A DNA stretch of 64,000 nt, taken from contig KE546973.1 in NCBI GenBank assembly GCA_000442125.1, positions 1-64,000 on the forward strand, in the 5' to 3' direction. Under the pieces are notes generated by a model that had not been told where the DNA came from, did no database searches, and worked only from the letters and a program-made list of their open reading frames with translations. Numbering within the stretch: the stretch's first letter is position 1; each line of letters starts with the position of its first letter. The translations under genes and the position numbers were made by a program. This document shows, piece after piece, positions 22,530 through 32,151 of this stretch. The stretch is from Opeltia flavorubescens. Taxonomy: Eukaryota; Ascomycota; Lecanoromycetes; Teloschistales; Teloschistaceae.

Positions 22530-23453
22530 TTACTCATCATCAACAGCACGAAACGCATCCTCCACCTCCTCAATCCCATCATCACCAAAATCAAACCACT
22601 CCCTAGCATTCAGATTCAGCACGCGCTGTGCTTCATATCGTCGATGAAGCGCGCTCTCTGCGCTCCGCATATCCGGGACATTCCGGGTCGTGATGATGTT
22701 CAAAGCGTACGGATTTCCAGTCTGTAGCGTTCGCAGTCGAATCTCCGGATCGAGACTCATGCCGATTTTGTAGTACGATGTGCCTGTCATGTGGATTAGG
22801 TAGACGTAGCCTTTGGAACTAGGTTCCGTCTGCTCCCGCCGGAGGTTTTCGAGGTCAATTTCGATGGTTGCTGCTGTTGGTGGCGAATTTATCTGACTCG
22901 CTAGCAATTGGGGGACAGGCATCTGCGGCGCCGGCATCTGATGGGCCGTACTGGCATCTATGTCGTCGATGAGGGTTTCGAAAGTCTGGAAAGACGCATG
23001 CTCCGGCGCCACGCGTCTCAGAGTTGGAATATACGTCGGTGTCGGCGCCGGTATCTCTTCCAGCCTTGTTCGCAGCTCCCCATCAAGAGGGACAGGCTGC
23101 CAATTAAACCAGTGATCAAAGCCCTCTAGCAATCTCGTCATCACATCGTCCGGTATGGCAGGGTTCCCGTTTGCGACCGGCCCTTGACCGTGATGGCGGG
23201 TACCGACAGCGAGTTGGACAAAGCGACCAGGTCGTCCGCCGTGACTGTTGCAAAGAAACCAGATGTATGCCGTAACGGTTGGGTTAGCGATATCTGCTAT
23301 GAATTGCGAACGTACTTTGACCGTGGTCATGCCCTTTGGAAACCCCCATAAGTGTTGCGGAGAGAGGTAGTGCCAGTGGTTGGTAACCTGGGGACTTGAT
23401 GATTGGGCGAATCGCTGATTTCCGACACGGATTATGTAGTGCGATCGGGGCAT
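22530..23453 (-). CDS. T5orf172/MUG113-type GIY-YIG protein (307 aa)
   Basis: A single-exon gene. The C-terminal 90 residues form a GIY-YIG superfamily domain of the T5orf172/MUG113 kind: GYVYLIHMTGTSYYKIGMS begins the fold (Y-x(n)-YKIG core). The arginine helix follows in RLRTLQTGNPYALNIIT, and the catalytic-type Glu comes from AESALHRRYEAQRV, then REWFDF. The N-terminal 200 residues are unrelated to any domain I know. They include a basic first part and a Pro/Gln-rich linker (MPAPQMPVPQLLASQ). Members are predicted nucleases or nucleic-acid-binding proteins; fission-yeast Mug113 is meiotically upregulated. The same domain is common in phages and large DNA viruses, but this copy looks like an intact host gene. 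There is no neighbour with a linked role. Confidence 0.8.
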   Translation of the reverse strand: MPRSHYIIRVGNQRFAQSSSPQVTNHWHYLSPQHLWGFPKGMTTVKVRSQFIADIANPTVTAYIWFLCNSHGGRPGRFVQLAVGTRHHGQGPVANGNPAIPDDVMTRLLEGFDHWFNWQPVPLDGELRTRLEEIPAPTPTYIPTLRRVAPEHASFQTFETLIDDIDASTAHQMPAPQMPVPQLLASQINSPPTAATIEIDLENLRREQTEPSSKGYVYLIHMTGTSYYKIGMSLDPEIRLRTLQTGNPYALNIITTRNVPDMRSAESALHRRYEAQRVLNLNAREWFDFGDDGIEEVEDAFRAVDDE

Positions 23454-24486
23454 GGTTTCTGGTCAGTCCTGGTGACCTCGGAATCATGAAGAATTCGCAT
23501 CTTGGATATAAGAGTCATCTCATGCTGAATGTTGGGATTGGTAGCGCCTACAAGGCTCCAGTCTGCCTTTTAGAACGCCGTGATTGGCGCCGAATGCATG
23601 AGGTGTGGTGTGTTGGAACTGCGCCACATTGGGGGCGAGATCGTCTTCCTCCCAGATACCGCCATCTCTCAGTTCCTGGCATCAGGGACAGCTCGAGCAT
23701 GAACGTTGGCAATTATATTAGGGACAAAATGATTAGATTGGGTCGCTGCAAAATTTCAGTCTGTTAGTACTATCATAGCATGGGTGAGGCTGGTAAGTGG
23801 CCTGGGGTGCCCATGCCGGTAACGGTATGCCAATCGAAAATCTCCCTTGTCGAGTTGCGATGGCGAGATTTATATCGCCGCCAACTGTAATGGTCAGTAG
23901 ATTCAGATTGTGCGAGAAGCTACCTATAGACGTGCGATATGGAAGCGATGGTAATCTATGCTTACTCTTCACAGTAGCTTAGAGACGGGACGGCGTTCAA
24001 GAAATGCCCTGAGTATATCCAGAGGAAGTGACTCAATTTCTTATAGAGAGGTGTTGTCAACAATAATTGTTAGGGTTTTTGATTGTAAGCTTGTCGGATC
24101 TCTTTTTGGCATACTACATCAGCGCACAATTTGAACAGAAAGTAGCATAGCTGCCTAGGAGATGATTTAACTCGATGGTCCGGCAATCTCGAATATTTTT
24201 ATGCGTAACTTCATAGCATACAGATCCTTGTCTTGGCTCACGCATTGGTGCGATAACAATGTGATTCCTTACTGCAGACGAGGTACTTGAGATCTGCAAT
24301 GCATACCATGTGCGGAATGGACTGTAGGAACTCGCCAGGGTAGTGCAAGGTTCCTCAAAAGCGGATGCAGTGTTACAATGGACCCATTATGATAGGTGCA
24401 TGTAGATCATGGATGTGAACTCAGAAGACAAGCTTGGGCTGCGGAAATTGGGCATCATGATAGATTTGTCTGCTGCCCCTCATGGA
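23454..24486. other. Spacer, 1 kb
   Basis: Separates the T5orf172 gene from the secreted-protein array. No gene was recognised; a partly decayed array member here cannot be excluded. Confidence 0.4.
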
Positions 24487-24495
24487 TATCATACA
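24487..24495 (-). promoter_or_regulatory. 3' UTR UGUANNAUA element, member 1
   Basis: The minus strand reads TGTATGATA 212 nt after the stop of member 1; a second copy, TGTATCATA, is at 24525-24533. It matches a nine-base PUF-protein site and also contains the UGUA bound by cleavage factor I. Confidence 0.5.
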
Positions 24496-24706
24496 AAGCA
24501 TAACCTCCACCTACTCCCCGAAAATATGATACATCCTTTTCCATCGTGATCACCGATTGCCTCCAGTAGATATACAAGTCTTTTCCCGGCATCTCCGTGA
24601 GAGAGTCCATCAAATTTCGTCAATCCGCAGTCTTGAGGTGGAGGAACTGCTGCAAAATCTGTCAGCGTTTGCTTTTCAAGAATATATTGCGAAGAGACAT
24701 ACACTC

Positions 24707-25105
24707 TCAGCACTTCTGGGAAAGATCATGATCACAGAGCTTAAAGCTATTCGCCGCTTCCCCAGCTATGAGATTACAACCCGCCGTGACGAGCTTTCCA
24801 GAAATACTGTCGTAATCGGCAGCCTGCCAATGCCCGTTTTTGTATCGACCGATAGCCAGAGTCTCGTTCTTGCTCAAGGCACGGGAGATGCAAAAAGCCA
24901 CTGCGTCGAAGCCGATATCGTGATGGACCTCATCGTACCAAAGCTGCGAGTATGCTCTGAATCTGTTGCCTGTGCAATTGGTGTGGCCCTTTGGATACAT
25001 CAGGATATGAACGTCGGCCAGCGGGGGAGTGGTATGAGGGATAGGAGGGATAGCGGCACGCGTAAGGGTGCAGAAGAGCAGGAAGAAGATCATGAGAACC
25101 TGCAT
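24707..25105 (-). CDS. Array member 1: small secreted protein (132 aa)
   Basis: A candidate effector. The signal peptide MQVLMIFFLLFCTLTRA is followed by a mature chain with MYPKGHTNCTG (the family's Cys-Thr/Ser-Gly). Next come IGFDAVAFCISRALSKNETL and IGRYKNGHW (the FGxYKxG block), then AGCNLIAGEAANSFKL (the GC...GANSF block). It has two extra cysteines compared with its paralogues: one in FCIS and one near the C-terminus. There is no intron in the coding region; a GTATGT donor-like site follows the stop by about 10 nt. Two UGUANNAUA elements lie downstream. The function is unknown, and secretion is inferred from the leader. Confidence 0.82.
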   Translation of the reverse strand: MQVLMIFFLLFCTLTRAAIPPIPHTTPPLADVHILMYPKGHTNCTGNRFRAYSQLWYDEVHHDIGFDAVAFCISRALSKNETLAIGRYKNGHWQAADYDSISGKLVTAGCNLIAGEAANSFKLCDHDLSQKC

Positions 25106-25425
25106 CTTGGTGGAAAGGTAAAGATATGGCTTGGAAATGGGCTCTTGATATGTGAAATTAGATGATGTTTGCTTTGCGACAGGAGATGGGTAAGTATGTT
25201 GGTTTAGGGTACCGATTAATTACAGCAGCACCGCCCTGTATGTTCTTGTATGGTGATCGAATGAGTGAAGCATTTTTCTATCTAATTCATTCTAGTTCAA
25301 TCATTGCCACAGACAGCTTCACAACAAGTAAATATGTGGATGCACTCATGACTTTGTCGTCGGATAATTCACTGAATTATTGATTCGAATTCAACTCCCT
25401 GATACTGTCTGCTGCTCCTCATGAA

Positions 25426-25435
25426 TAATGATACA
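25426..25435 (-). promoter_or_regulatory. 3' UTR UGUANNAUUA element, member 2
   Basis: TGTATCATTA on the minus strand, about 218 nt after the stop. It is the ten-base variant of the element found after the other members. The flank GAGGAGCAGCAGACAG resembles the member 1 flank. Confidence 0.45.
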
Positions 25436-25652
25436 CTATAATACCGACACCTGATTACCAAAAAAAGATCTCTCCCTTCTCATTCTGGTCTCCAATTGTC
25501 TCCAATATGAATTTGTGCAGATAGTTCACCGTGAAAGCTCCCAAGTCATCTCATTGACTGTCCTAAGTCCTGTGATCCCGATGTTCCGGTAAAAAAACTG
25601 CACATAACCATCAGCAATTAGTCTCCAAAGCTCGGTCAACAAATACTCACTC

Positions 25653-26078
25653 TCATCCCGGGAAACCTGGCACCAAAGAATCACGCAGCTCGAAAATATT
25701 GATGTATACCTTATCCGGCACATAATGACATACCTTGCCCTTAACAGAAGAGCCACTAACACTATATACAACCGTAGCATTCCACCATTGCCCGTGCTCA
25801 TACTCGCCGAAAAGAAGAGTCTCGTGGGCCTTCAGATCACGTGCGATGTAAAACTCAGATGCATCGAAGGAGACATCATGATAGACATGGTTGTATTTGA
25901 CGTTTTCGTATTCTGCCATATGGTGCATCCTGTTGCAATCTCTTCCGTCTGCACCGTGGAAACGAATGTAGAGATCGGACAAGGATGAGCGCTCTTCCAA
26001 AGGGACGGTGGGAGCAAGAGCGTAGCACAATGCGGAGATGACCAGCCAGGTGTAGATGGCCAGGTAGAAATGACCCAT
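25653..26078 (-). CDS. Array member 2: small secreted protein (141 aa)
   Basis: The leader MGHFYLAIYTWLVISALCYA differs from the common MRxSIIL type, and the mature part starts APTVPLEERSS. The family blocks are present but divergent: DGRDCNR replaces CTG, VSFDASEFYIARDLKAHETL and FGEYEHGQWW are clear, and the last block is KVCHYVPDK...NIFEL. It is intronless. A GTGAGT site begins within the stop region and points to an intron in the 3' UTR. The fold is probably the same as its neighbours, but it is among the more diverged members. Confidence 0.78.
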   Translation of the reverse strand: MGHFYLAIYTWLVISALCYALAPTVPLEERSSLSDLYIRFHGADGRDCNRMHHMAEYENVKYNHVYHDVSFDASEFYIARDLKAHETLLFGEYEHGQWWNATVVYSVSGSSVKGKVCHYVPDKVYINIFELRDSLVPGFPG

Positions 26079-26484
26079 CGTTTAGATCTGCTTAGAGGGA
26101 GATTTGGGAAAGGTATGGTAGGATAGTAATGATTGTTAGCAGGTATTCAAAGTATCAAAAGAATACAACAGGAAGATATTGATACGATAAGTAAAGTGTG
26201 ATGTTGCGCTGGTCATCCACGTTCACTGAGTAATCAAGACAGCTTTATCATGAGTCAATCTTTGATACACTCAGGAAACCACGGAATCCAAGACGTCATC
26301 CGATTTAAGATCGCAATGGAAAGCCTTATAGTGAATGTACATTCGGGGTGAAGGTGGTATGTTACGACAGATGCAGCACCCTTCTCCAGACATTTCGTAC
26401 GAGAAAGAGAAAAGTAAAAGAAAATCGATATTGAATTGAACCCCATTACATGATCTGAGAGCCCTCTGTGGGGGTGCACATGGA

Positions 26485-26493
26485 TATAATACA
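26485..26493 (-). promoter_or_regulatory. 3' UTR UGUANNAUA element, member 3
   Basis: TGTATTATA on the minus strand, 199 nt after the stop of member 3. Confidence 0.45.
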
Positions 26494-26691
26494 AGGTCCC
26501 ATTTTCACCTGATCTACCGAAAAAGCATACCCTTCTCATCTTGACTGCCTACGGTCACTGGCTGATTGGACTGTCCACCCCGTCCCTTCTTGAAAGAATC
26601 ATCGAGTCGCAGTATCCAAAAGCATCGAAAGGTGAGGAGCTTGAAACCCTTTAGTGAAGGTCTCCTGGGAAGAACAGGATCACTTACCACT

Positions 26692-27078
26692 CTAATGATG
26701 TATCAAAAAAGTACCAAGTGTGAAGCTATTCGCCCCTTTCTCATTACTAGGCAGAACATTGCACGTATCCTGAGCCTCATTACCCGCATTGGCCCTATAG
26801 TAATTCTTGGTCCGGTCATGATGACCGTGCTTGTAGTGACCAAAGTCTAAGAATTCGCCATAGGTGAGTGCGCGATCGAGATCGAAAGACTTTGCGGGAA
26901 AGCCAAAGCCGTATTTTGGATCGGTGTATTCTGGATTGAAAAAGACCGCTCTATCCCCAGTGCAGTCTGCATGCTTACACATGCGGATGCGGAGGTTAGT
27001 GGAGCGTTTGTTGAGAGGGAGAGCGAGAGTGAGTGTGAGGAAGTAAGAGAGACATAGGAGGATCATCGAAGCACGCAT
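26692..27078 (-). CDS. Array member 3: small secreted protein with Kex2 site (128 aa)
   Basis: The signal peptide MRASMILLCLSYFLTLTLA is followed by LPLNKR, a dibasic Lys-Arg that the Golgi protease Kex2 would cut, leaving a mature protein of about 103 residues. The blocks are KHADCTGDRA, YGFGFPAKSFDLDRALTYGE, FGHYKHGHH and TCNVLPSNEKGANSFTL. The leader plus LPLNKR is almost the same as in member 6. The coding region has no intron; GTAAGT follows the stop. Confidence 0.82.
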   Translation of the reverse strand: MRASMILLCLSYFLTLTLALPLNKRSTNLRIRMCKHADCTGDRAVFFNPEYTDPKYGFGFPAKSFDLDRALTYGEFLDFGHYKHGHHDRTKNYYRANAGNEAQDTCNVLPSNEKGANSFTLGTFLIHH

Positions 27079-27540
27079 AGTGAAACAAAGGGGAAGAAAA
27101 GTTCAAAGGGAATGTCGTGAAAAGAATGTACGGAGGTGGGAATGATAGAGTTGTTATGAGTTCAGACTCGAGTGAGACAGAAGCTCACAAGAGGAAATCA
27201 AGACTTTATACAGTGGTCTTTTAAGACTTGTTTGGTGAATGGCAAGTCGATCGTATTATTGCGCTGCTTTCTGGCTTGCACTTGTCTAAGCCCCCTTGGA
27301 TACAATCTTGACATCGAAATCGAATAATTCATTGGGCTTTTGATAATCAAGTCACGATCGATAGATCCGTTCTTTGCATCGTCGTGTCACTACCGAGAAT
27401 TCTTAGATATAAGGGTTTGAAGCGTATATTGGTTAAAATTTCTTCAGTCCAAGCTTGTACAGATAATAAAAACCTCGATCTCTAAGTCGACGGGGCTTAT
27501 AGTGCATTGACCCCGTTCGTACCACTGACATCTCTATAAG

Positions 27541-27549
27541 GATAGTACA
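27541..27549 (-). promoter_or_regulatory. Imperfect 3' UTR UGUANNAUA-like element, member 4
   Basis: TGTACTATC (last base off consensus) on the minus strand about 190 nt after the stop of member 4. Confidence 0.25.
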
Positions 27550-27739
27550 CTTTGCCCCTTCCAAATGATCTCCAAAGATATGGTCCTTCCTTATGCCCAT
27601 TGCCATCGAACACAGTCAATTCGTCCATTCTGCTGTTGGTAAGATTGAGTTCCCACATCAAAGAGACTCTAAATTTCATTAGCACCCACCTTCGATGAAC
27701 AAGATCTCAAGCCAACTCACCGGCCAATGCTGAGTCTGA

Positions 27740-28111
27740 TCAAGATCTGTTCAAAATGAGAACATCTGCCCCTTTGCCACTGGGTAGAGGATTGCACCCC
27801 TTGATAGCAAAGCGACCCGGACGCGCAGTGTAGTAGGTCACAGCTTCGTTCTGCCAACCATTGTCCCATCGACCGAAGGTTATAGATTCGCCTTTTTTTA
27901 ATGCTCGAGAGAGGTGGATAGCACTGGCTTCAAGACCAAAGCCGTGGTACACTTGGCCATATTCGGGGTCAGTGATAGGAGCGTATTTGCCTTTGCAATT
28001 TGTACGGTCGCCAGGGTATAGTTGGATTATGAGTGAGGCGTGGTTTGGAGGAGGATGAGCATAGGTGGGGAGGAAGCAAAACAGAAGAATAAATACAATT
28101 AAAGCATGCAT
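27740..28111 (-). CDS. Array member 4: small secreted protein (123 aa)
   Basis: The leader MHALIVFILLFCFLPTYA is followed by mature HPPPNHASLIIQLYPG. The blocks are RTNCKGKYA, YHGFGLEASAIHLSRALKKGE, FGRWDNGWQ and KGCNPLPSGKGADVLIL. Only two cysteines are seen in the mature chain, so one disulfide is likely. It is intronless. A strong GTGAGT donor lies about 25 nt past the stop. An open frame further downstream (27497-27685, minus) sits where the 3' exon would be and is judged non-coding. Confidence 0.82.
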   Translation of the reverse strand: MHALIVFILLFCFLPTYAHPPPNHASLIIQLYPGDRTNCKGKYAPITDPEYGQVYHGFGLEASAIHLSRALKKGESITFGRWDNGWQNEAVTYYTARPGRFAIKGCNPLPSGKGADVLILNRS

Positions 28112-28571
28112 GATAAGAGCGAAGAATGGAAGGCTTGTCTTGGGTGACTCGACAAGTTAGCTAAGTGAAGAGGAGGTTTCGATGGACAAGTAGTTTTTAA
28201 GACTAGAAACGATAATGGCAGAAGTTTAGGATGCGAAGAGTTCTTGGAAGATTACGAAGTGGTAGATCATAACCCCTGTGGTAACGACGAAGTGAACCAT
28301 ATCTTTGCATTGTTCATCCACATTCACACGCTGCTAAAGGCAGCTTCATAGAAGATCGAGGTTGGATATATCAACGGATTATGAGATTCTAGATTCATTG
28401 AGGGCTGGTTTTCACAAAGACGCTCCTAACAGGTTTGCATCCAGTACGAACGTGAAAATGAGTTAATTCATTCGCCTTGTCACCATTCAGAAGCACACCA
28501 GAATTAAGGAACCCCAATGTGGAAGTCAATCGAAGTGGACTGTGCCTACACAGTATGCAGTCTATCGTGGA

Positions 28572-28580
28572 TATGATACA
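28572..28580 (-). promoter_or_regulatory. 3' UTR UGUANNAUA element, member 5
   Basis: TGTATCATA on the minus strand, 168 nt after the stop of member 5. Confidence 0.45.
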
Positions 28581-28747
28581 CAAAAGCCCTCCGCCAATCT
28601 CAAAGGAAAGAAACATCCCACTTTTCATCCTAACCACTAACCATTCTTGGATGTCTTACTTCCTCGCTCACGATTGATCCAATGAAGATACCTCAAGGTC
28701 TTTCAGCAGATATCCTTTTTAAAAATGGAGCTCCTACCATTGTGAGG

Positions 28748-29152
28748 CTATTTGGAACCCTTGTTCAGCTGTATACTATCCGCTCCTTTGCCGGGAGGTA
28801 ATTGATTGCACCCCTTCTTTGCCTGAGGACCGGCATGCGCAGTATAGTATATTGTAGCCGGATGCCAGCCAGCGCCAGGATTGTTGAATTGACCGAAATC
28901 GATGGATTCGTGTTTCTTCAGCTTCCGAGAGAGGGAGAAAGCCTTGGCTTCAAGGCCAAGATCGGGGTATGCTACGCCATATAAAGGGTCTTTAAGAGGT
29001 GAAGGGTCGCCGCCTGTGCAGTCCATGTGATTGCCGTCATATACGCGGATTGTGATTTTGGCTTCTTCGGGTCCGTAATAAGGCATTTTCCAGGCATAAG
29101 TTTGGGTGAGGAGGAAGCAAGATAGGAGGACTAGGATGATCGAAGGGCGCAT
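28748..29152 (-). CDS. Array member 5: small secreted protein (134 aa)
   Basis: The signal peptide MRPSIILVLLSCFLLTQTYA is followed by WKMPYYGPEEAKITIRVYDG. The blocks are MDCTGGDPS, YPDLGLEAKAFSLSRKLKKHE, FGQFNNPGAG and KKGCNQLPPGKGADSIQL. It is closest to member 4 in the C-terminal half (YYTA.., GADSI/GADVL). It has two mature cysteines and no coding intron; a GTAGGA site follows the stop by about 17 nt. A clear upstream block shared with member 6 lies at 29377-29405. Confidence 0.83.
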   Translation of the reverse strand: MRPSIILVLLSCFLLTQTYAWKMPYYGPEEAKITIRVYDGNHMDCTGGDPSPLKDPLYGVAYPDLGLEAKAFSLSRKLKKHESIDFGQFNNPGAGWHPATIYYTAHAGPQAKKGCNQLPPGKGADSIQLNKGSK

Positions 29153-29376
29153 GGTGTTGGGAAGTAAGAGAAGGCTGGTGCAATGGTGCTAATTGAACAG
29201 CCTGAGTCGTGACGAGTAGGTAAAGAAGTTGAAATGACGACAGAATTGTACGAACACTTCAAATGTGTATAGTGGAAGCTCAGAGAGACCAAAAAGCTAG
29301 GTGGAGACAATAGCATGGATATTTATTACTCTTATACTTATTCCTGAAGTGAATTGAATTTTTCTCTTCACTATCC

Positions 29377-29405
29377 GCGTTAACTCATTACTCAAGGCAG
29401 TGTCA
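29377..29405 (-). promoter_or_regulatory. Shared upstream block of member 5
   Basis: On the plus strand it reads TAACTCATTACTCAAGGCAG, 225-250 nt upstream of the start. It is nearly identical to the block before member 6 (GAACTCGTTACTCAAAGCAG), while the surrounding spacers have diverged. Confidence 0.5.
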
Positions 29406-29506
29406 CGATGAATGACTCTAGATATACTCGAAAAGCCACGACAAAAAGATCACAGCTACTTTTGATCAAATTGTAATGTAATCAAGAATGTTTATTCAAT
29501 TCATTT

Positions 29507-29537
29507 CCAATGGATCCAGTCCAATGGATCCAGATGG
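29507..29537. repeat. 14-bp tandem duplication
   Basis: TCCAATGGATCCAG occurs twice in direct succession between members 5 and 6. It is a small local duplication without an evident role. Confidence 0.7.
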
Positions 29538-29568
29538 ATTGACCTCGTTATCTGCTAGATCTCGAGAA

Positions 29569-29577
29569 TATCATACA
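29569..29577 (-). promoter_or_regulatory. 3' UTR UGUANNAUA element, member 6
   Basis: TGTATGATA on the minus strand, 236 nt after the stop of member 6. Confidence 0.45.
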
Positions 29578-29812
29578 TAACAGCATGCTAGCTGATCTCC
29601 AGCAGTTACATCTCTCGTGAACTCTTCTCTCGTCCTGTTTCAAAACCTAGCCTGAGATATCTTGTAAATTGCCGATCATGCCATTGGTAAGAGAATCCGC
29701 CAAGTCATCTTCATCCTAGAGTAAGTGAAGGAATCCTATCGTTTGTCAGCACATACCCAAAAAGAGGACGAAGACAAAAATAATCATGCGAACCTACCAG
29801 CCATTGATCGTC

Positions 29813-30196
29813 TTATGTCCCAGGTTTAATCACCAACTTGAAGGTATTCGCCCCCTTCTGATCCACAGGCAAATGATTGCACCCAATCCCGGCTTCAAAC
29901 TCTTGTTTCTTCCAATATACCTTCGTTTTCTTATATTTGCCGTCTTTATAGTGGCCAAATTGAAGCTCTTCATCGAGTCGTAGACCTCTGGTGGGGAGAT
30001 AGAAAGAATATGCGTCGAAGCGAAAATCGTGGTACAAATGATTGTATTCGGGCCTGACGCCGACAGTTCTGTCGCCACCTGAGCAATCGCTTGTGGGGTA
30101 CATGTATATCGTGAGGTCAGCGGTGACGCGTTTGTTGAGAGGAAGGGCGTGGATGAGGAGGCACGATAGTAGCAAAAGGATAATTGAGGCGCGCAT
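29813..30196 (-). CDS. Array member 6: small secreted protein with Kex2 site (127 aa)
   Basis: The signal peptide MRASIILLLLSCLLIHA and the propeptide LPLNKR (Kex2-type Lys-Arg) precede mature VTADLTIYMYP. The blocks are TSDCSGGDR, LYHDFRFDAYSFYLPTRGL, FGHYKDGKY and GIGCNHLPVDQKGANTFKL. The central block carries a short insertion (PTRG). It is basic overall, with a KYKKTKVYWKKQ stretch that its paralogues lack. No coding intron; GTAGGT follows the stop by about 18 nt. Confidence 0.83.
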   Translation of the reverse strand: MRASIILLLLSCLLIHALPLNKRVTADLTIYMYPTSDCSGGDRTVGVRPEYNHLYHDFRFDAYSFYLPTRGLRLDEELQFGHYKDGKYKKTKVYWKKQEFEAGIGCNHLPVDQKGANTFKLVIKPGT

Positions 30197-30375
30197 GGTT
30201 GGGAAGAGAAGAGGCTTGTTCTTAGAAGACGAGGAAGCGGAGAAATTGAAGAATGAGAATGGAAAAAGATATGAGGCTGGCGGACTTCAATATTTCCAGG
30301 GGGATCCAGACTGTGCCGCGGTTGTTCCAGACTCGTTCAACGTAGAAAGTGAATCATAATTTAACGTCAACCACT

Positions 30376-30407
30376 CACGTGAACTCGTTACTCAAAGCAG
30401 CTTCATC
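30376..30407 (-). promoter_or_regulatory. Shared upstream block of member 6
   Basis: Plus strand: GAACTCGTTACTCAAAGCAG followed by CTTCAT, 180-210 nt upstream of the start. It is the best match to the member 5 block; weaker forms (AAGGCAGCTTCAT, AGACAGCTTTAT) precede members 4 and 2. Confidence 0.5.
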
Positions 30408-30590
30408 TCCACGTCATGGAATTCTGGATACACATCAGAAAGAAGACATCTAAGACAAAGGCAAGGGTCGATGGGGGCATCTACAGTATGGCAAATCAAA
30501 AATTTGCTAGAAGCTGATGAAATCGACCTCGAGACAATGGAAAGCAAGATAGATTGGATCTCGCCCACGCCATCTACTATCCCTCTTTGA

Positions 30591-30599
30591 TATTGTACA
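30591..30599 (-). promoter_or_regulatory. 3' UTR UGUANNAUA element, member 7
   Basis: TGTACAATA on the minus strand, 234 nt after the stop of member 7. Confidence 0.45.
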
Positions 30600-30832
30600 T
30601 AAATTGCCTTTCGGCTGATATTAAAAGAGTGTGTCCGTCCCTCATGCTGATGATCAACTGTCCATGCCCCTGCCACTGAGTATCGTACAAGCTGCCAATC
30701 CCATCATAAGTAATATTTTTCGCCTTGTCGATCCCACCGTAGATTTTCTGGATAGAGGGATGCTAAGATTTATGAGCTACAAGTGGAGGAAGCAGAAGAT
30801 AATGACGTGGGACTCACTTACTAGCACTTTGC

Positions 30833-31216
30833 TCAATGCCTATGGTTAACAAGCAACTTGAAGGTATTCCCATATTTTCCCGGATCCAGAGAATAGCACA
30901 CCTCCCCCTGTAACTCAGCTAAGGTAGTGACCACCTTCGCATCATTATGCTGACCGTGTTTGTATTGACCGAATTCGATTGACTCGTTGAGCATCATGGC
31001 ACGAGAGAGTTTCAAGGCTGTTACGTCGAATCCGAAGCCCCAGTACAGATAGTTGTATTCGGTGCGGAAAGGGTTAAGAGCGCCACCGCTTCCACAAGCG
31101 CGACGTTTGTATTTCTGAAAGAGGTAAACAGTCATGTCGGTCGAAGAGCGTTTATCGTGAGGAAACGCCTGGACAAGGAAGCACGAAAGAAGAATGAGGA
31201 TGATTGAGACGCGCAT
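30833..31216 (-). CDS. Array member 7: small secreted protein with Kex2 site (127 aa)
   Basis: The signal peptide MRVSIILILLSCFLVQA is followed by FPHDKR (Kex2-type dibasic) and mature SSTDMTVYLFQ. The blocks are RRACGSGG, YWGFGFDVTALKLSRAMMLNE, FGQYKHGQH, then EVCYSLDPGKYGNTFKL. The Cys-x-Gly motif is reshaped here (ACGSGG), and the last block has KYGNTF instead of KGANSF. It is intronless, and GTAAGT follows the stop by about 18 nt. It is the last member before the decayed 5-kb gap. Confidence 0.82.
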   Translation of the reverse strand: MRVSIILILLSCFLVQAFPHDKRSSTDMTVYLFQKYKRRACGSGGALNPFRTEYNYLYWGFGFDVTALKLSRAMMLNESIEFGQYKHGQHNDAKVVTTLAELQGEVCYSLDPGKYGNTFKLLVNHRH

Positions 31217-32151
31217 CGTGAGATCAAAGAAGGGGTGGCTAAAAGGAACGTATGAGATGGGATCTTCGGCGTGCGAATCTGAAAAAAGGCGGAAATGATA
31301 TGCTAAGGAGCAGAAAAGATTAAGATGAGGATGGCAGAATTCAAAGCGAGTTGAAAGCTCGCAGGGACGCTAGATTGTGATGCTTAGAGACATCTCAAGT
31401 GACATAAGTAGTGAAGTAATCTTCAGGTTGGTTGTTCGCGTTCACTCGCTTTAGAAGCCAGCTATACCAGCAGTCAATCCATGATCTACTCAAGAAACAC
31501 CTTAATCGGAAGGTTCATTCAGTCCCGCATGTAAATGTGATAATCAATGGAAACATTCACTATGTTGTGAAGATTAGAGCCTAACGATCGTTAGAAATTG
31601 ATTCCATATCAGCTCAGTCTTTGCACGTTACACCAAAAATGTACAGCAACTGATCTGACGATCAGGCATTAATTTGGGAAAAAGGAGCCGATGGTATCTA
31701 TGTTCATCACATCACTAAGATGATATAACGCCCATCGGCTATGATGGAATCTCAGCCCCAGGTTATGAACAATGCCGGGTGATATGAGAGCTACAAAATT
31801 AAACCGCGCGCAACGATTTCCATGTGCCTTCCCAATTCATTTACGCTCCGTCAGATGGAGAAGTATGAAAAGAGTCTCATTTCGAATGTTAACGTTATGA
31901 TGATGCGAGAACTGATATGAGATACGATGATCGATCCAGCAGTGGTGGAAACAAGTGTACCTATTCTCACAACATCTCCTGCCCTGTCACCGGGAATTAA
32001 GGTCTCAACGTAGCCCAATGTCTCCTCCGACGCGAAAGGAGTAAGCCTGGTAAGATCCTGCTGCGTCATTTCTTGGCTGACGCTCAGTGACCTCAGTCTG
32101 GACATACGTCATGCATGCGGCTGCCTACCTTTCTATGCACAACCTCGATTA
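31217..32151. other. Spacer after member 7
   Basis: Holds the promoter of member 7, including a TTCACTCGCT block near 31440 that is like those of other members. After that comes sequence downstream of the hydrolase fragment. No intact gene. Confidence 0.4.

Noticed and set aside
24557-25165. 202-codon plus-strand frame
   Set aside because: It overlaps array member 1 on the other strand and is a shadow of it; no family resemblance.
27497-27685. Second coding exon for array member 4 (and like frames behind the others)
   Set aside because: All members have an in-frame stop before the donor-like site, and the downstream frames do not match each other apart from the UGUANNAUA region. Non-coding 3' exon preferred.
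24707-31216. Assignment of the secreted family to a beta/gamma-crystallin-like fold
   Set aside because: The spacing of a first-strand Cys-x-Gly and an SxxLSR block is only vaguely similar; not strong enough without a structure comparison.
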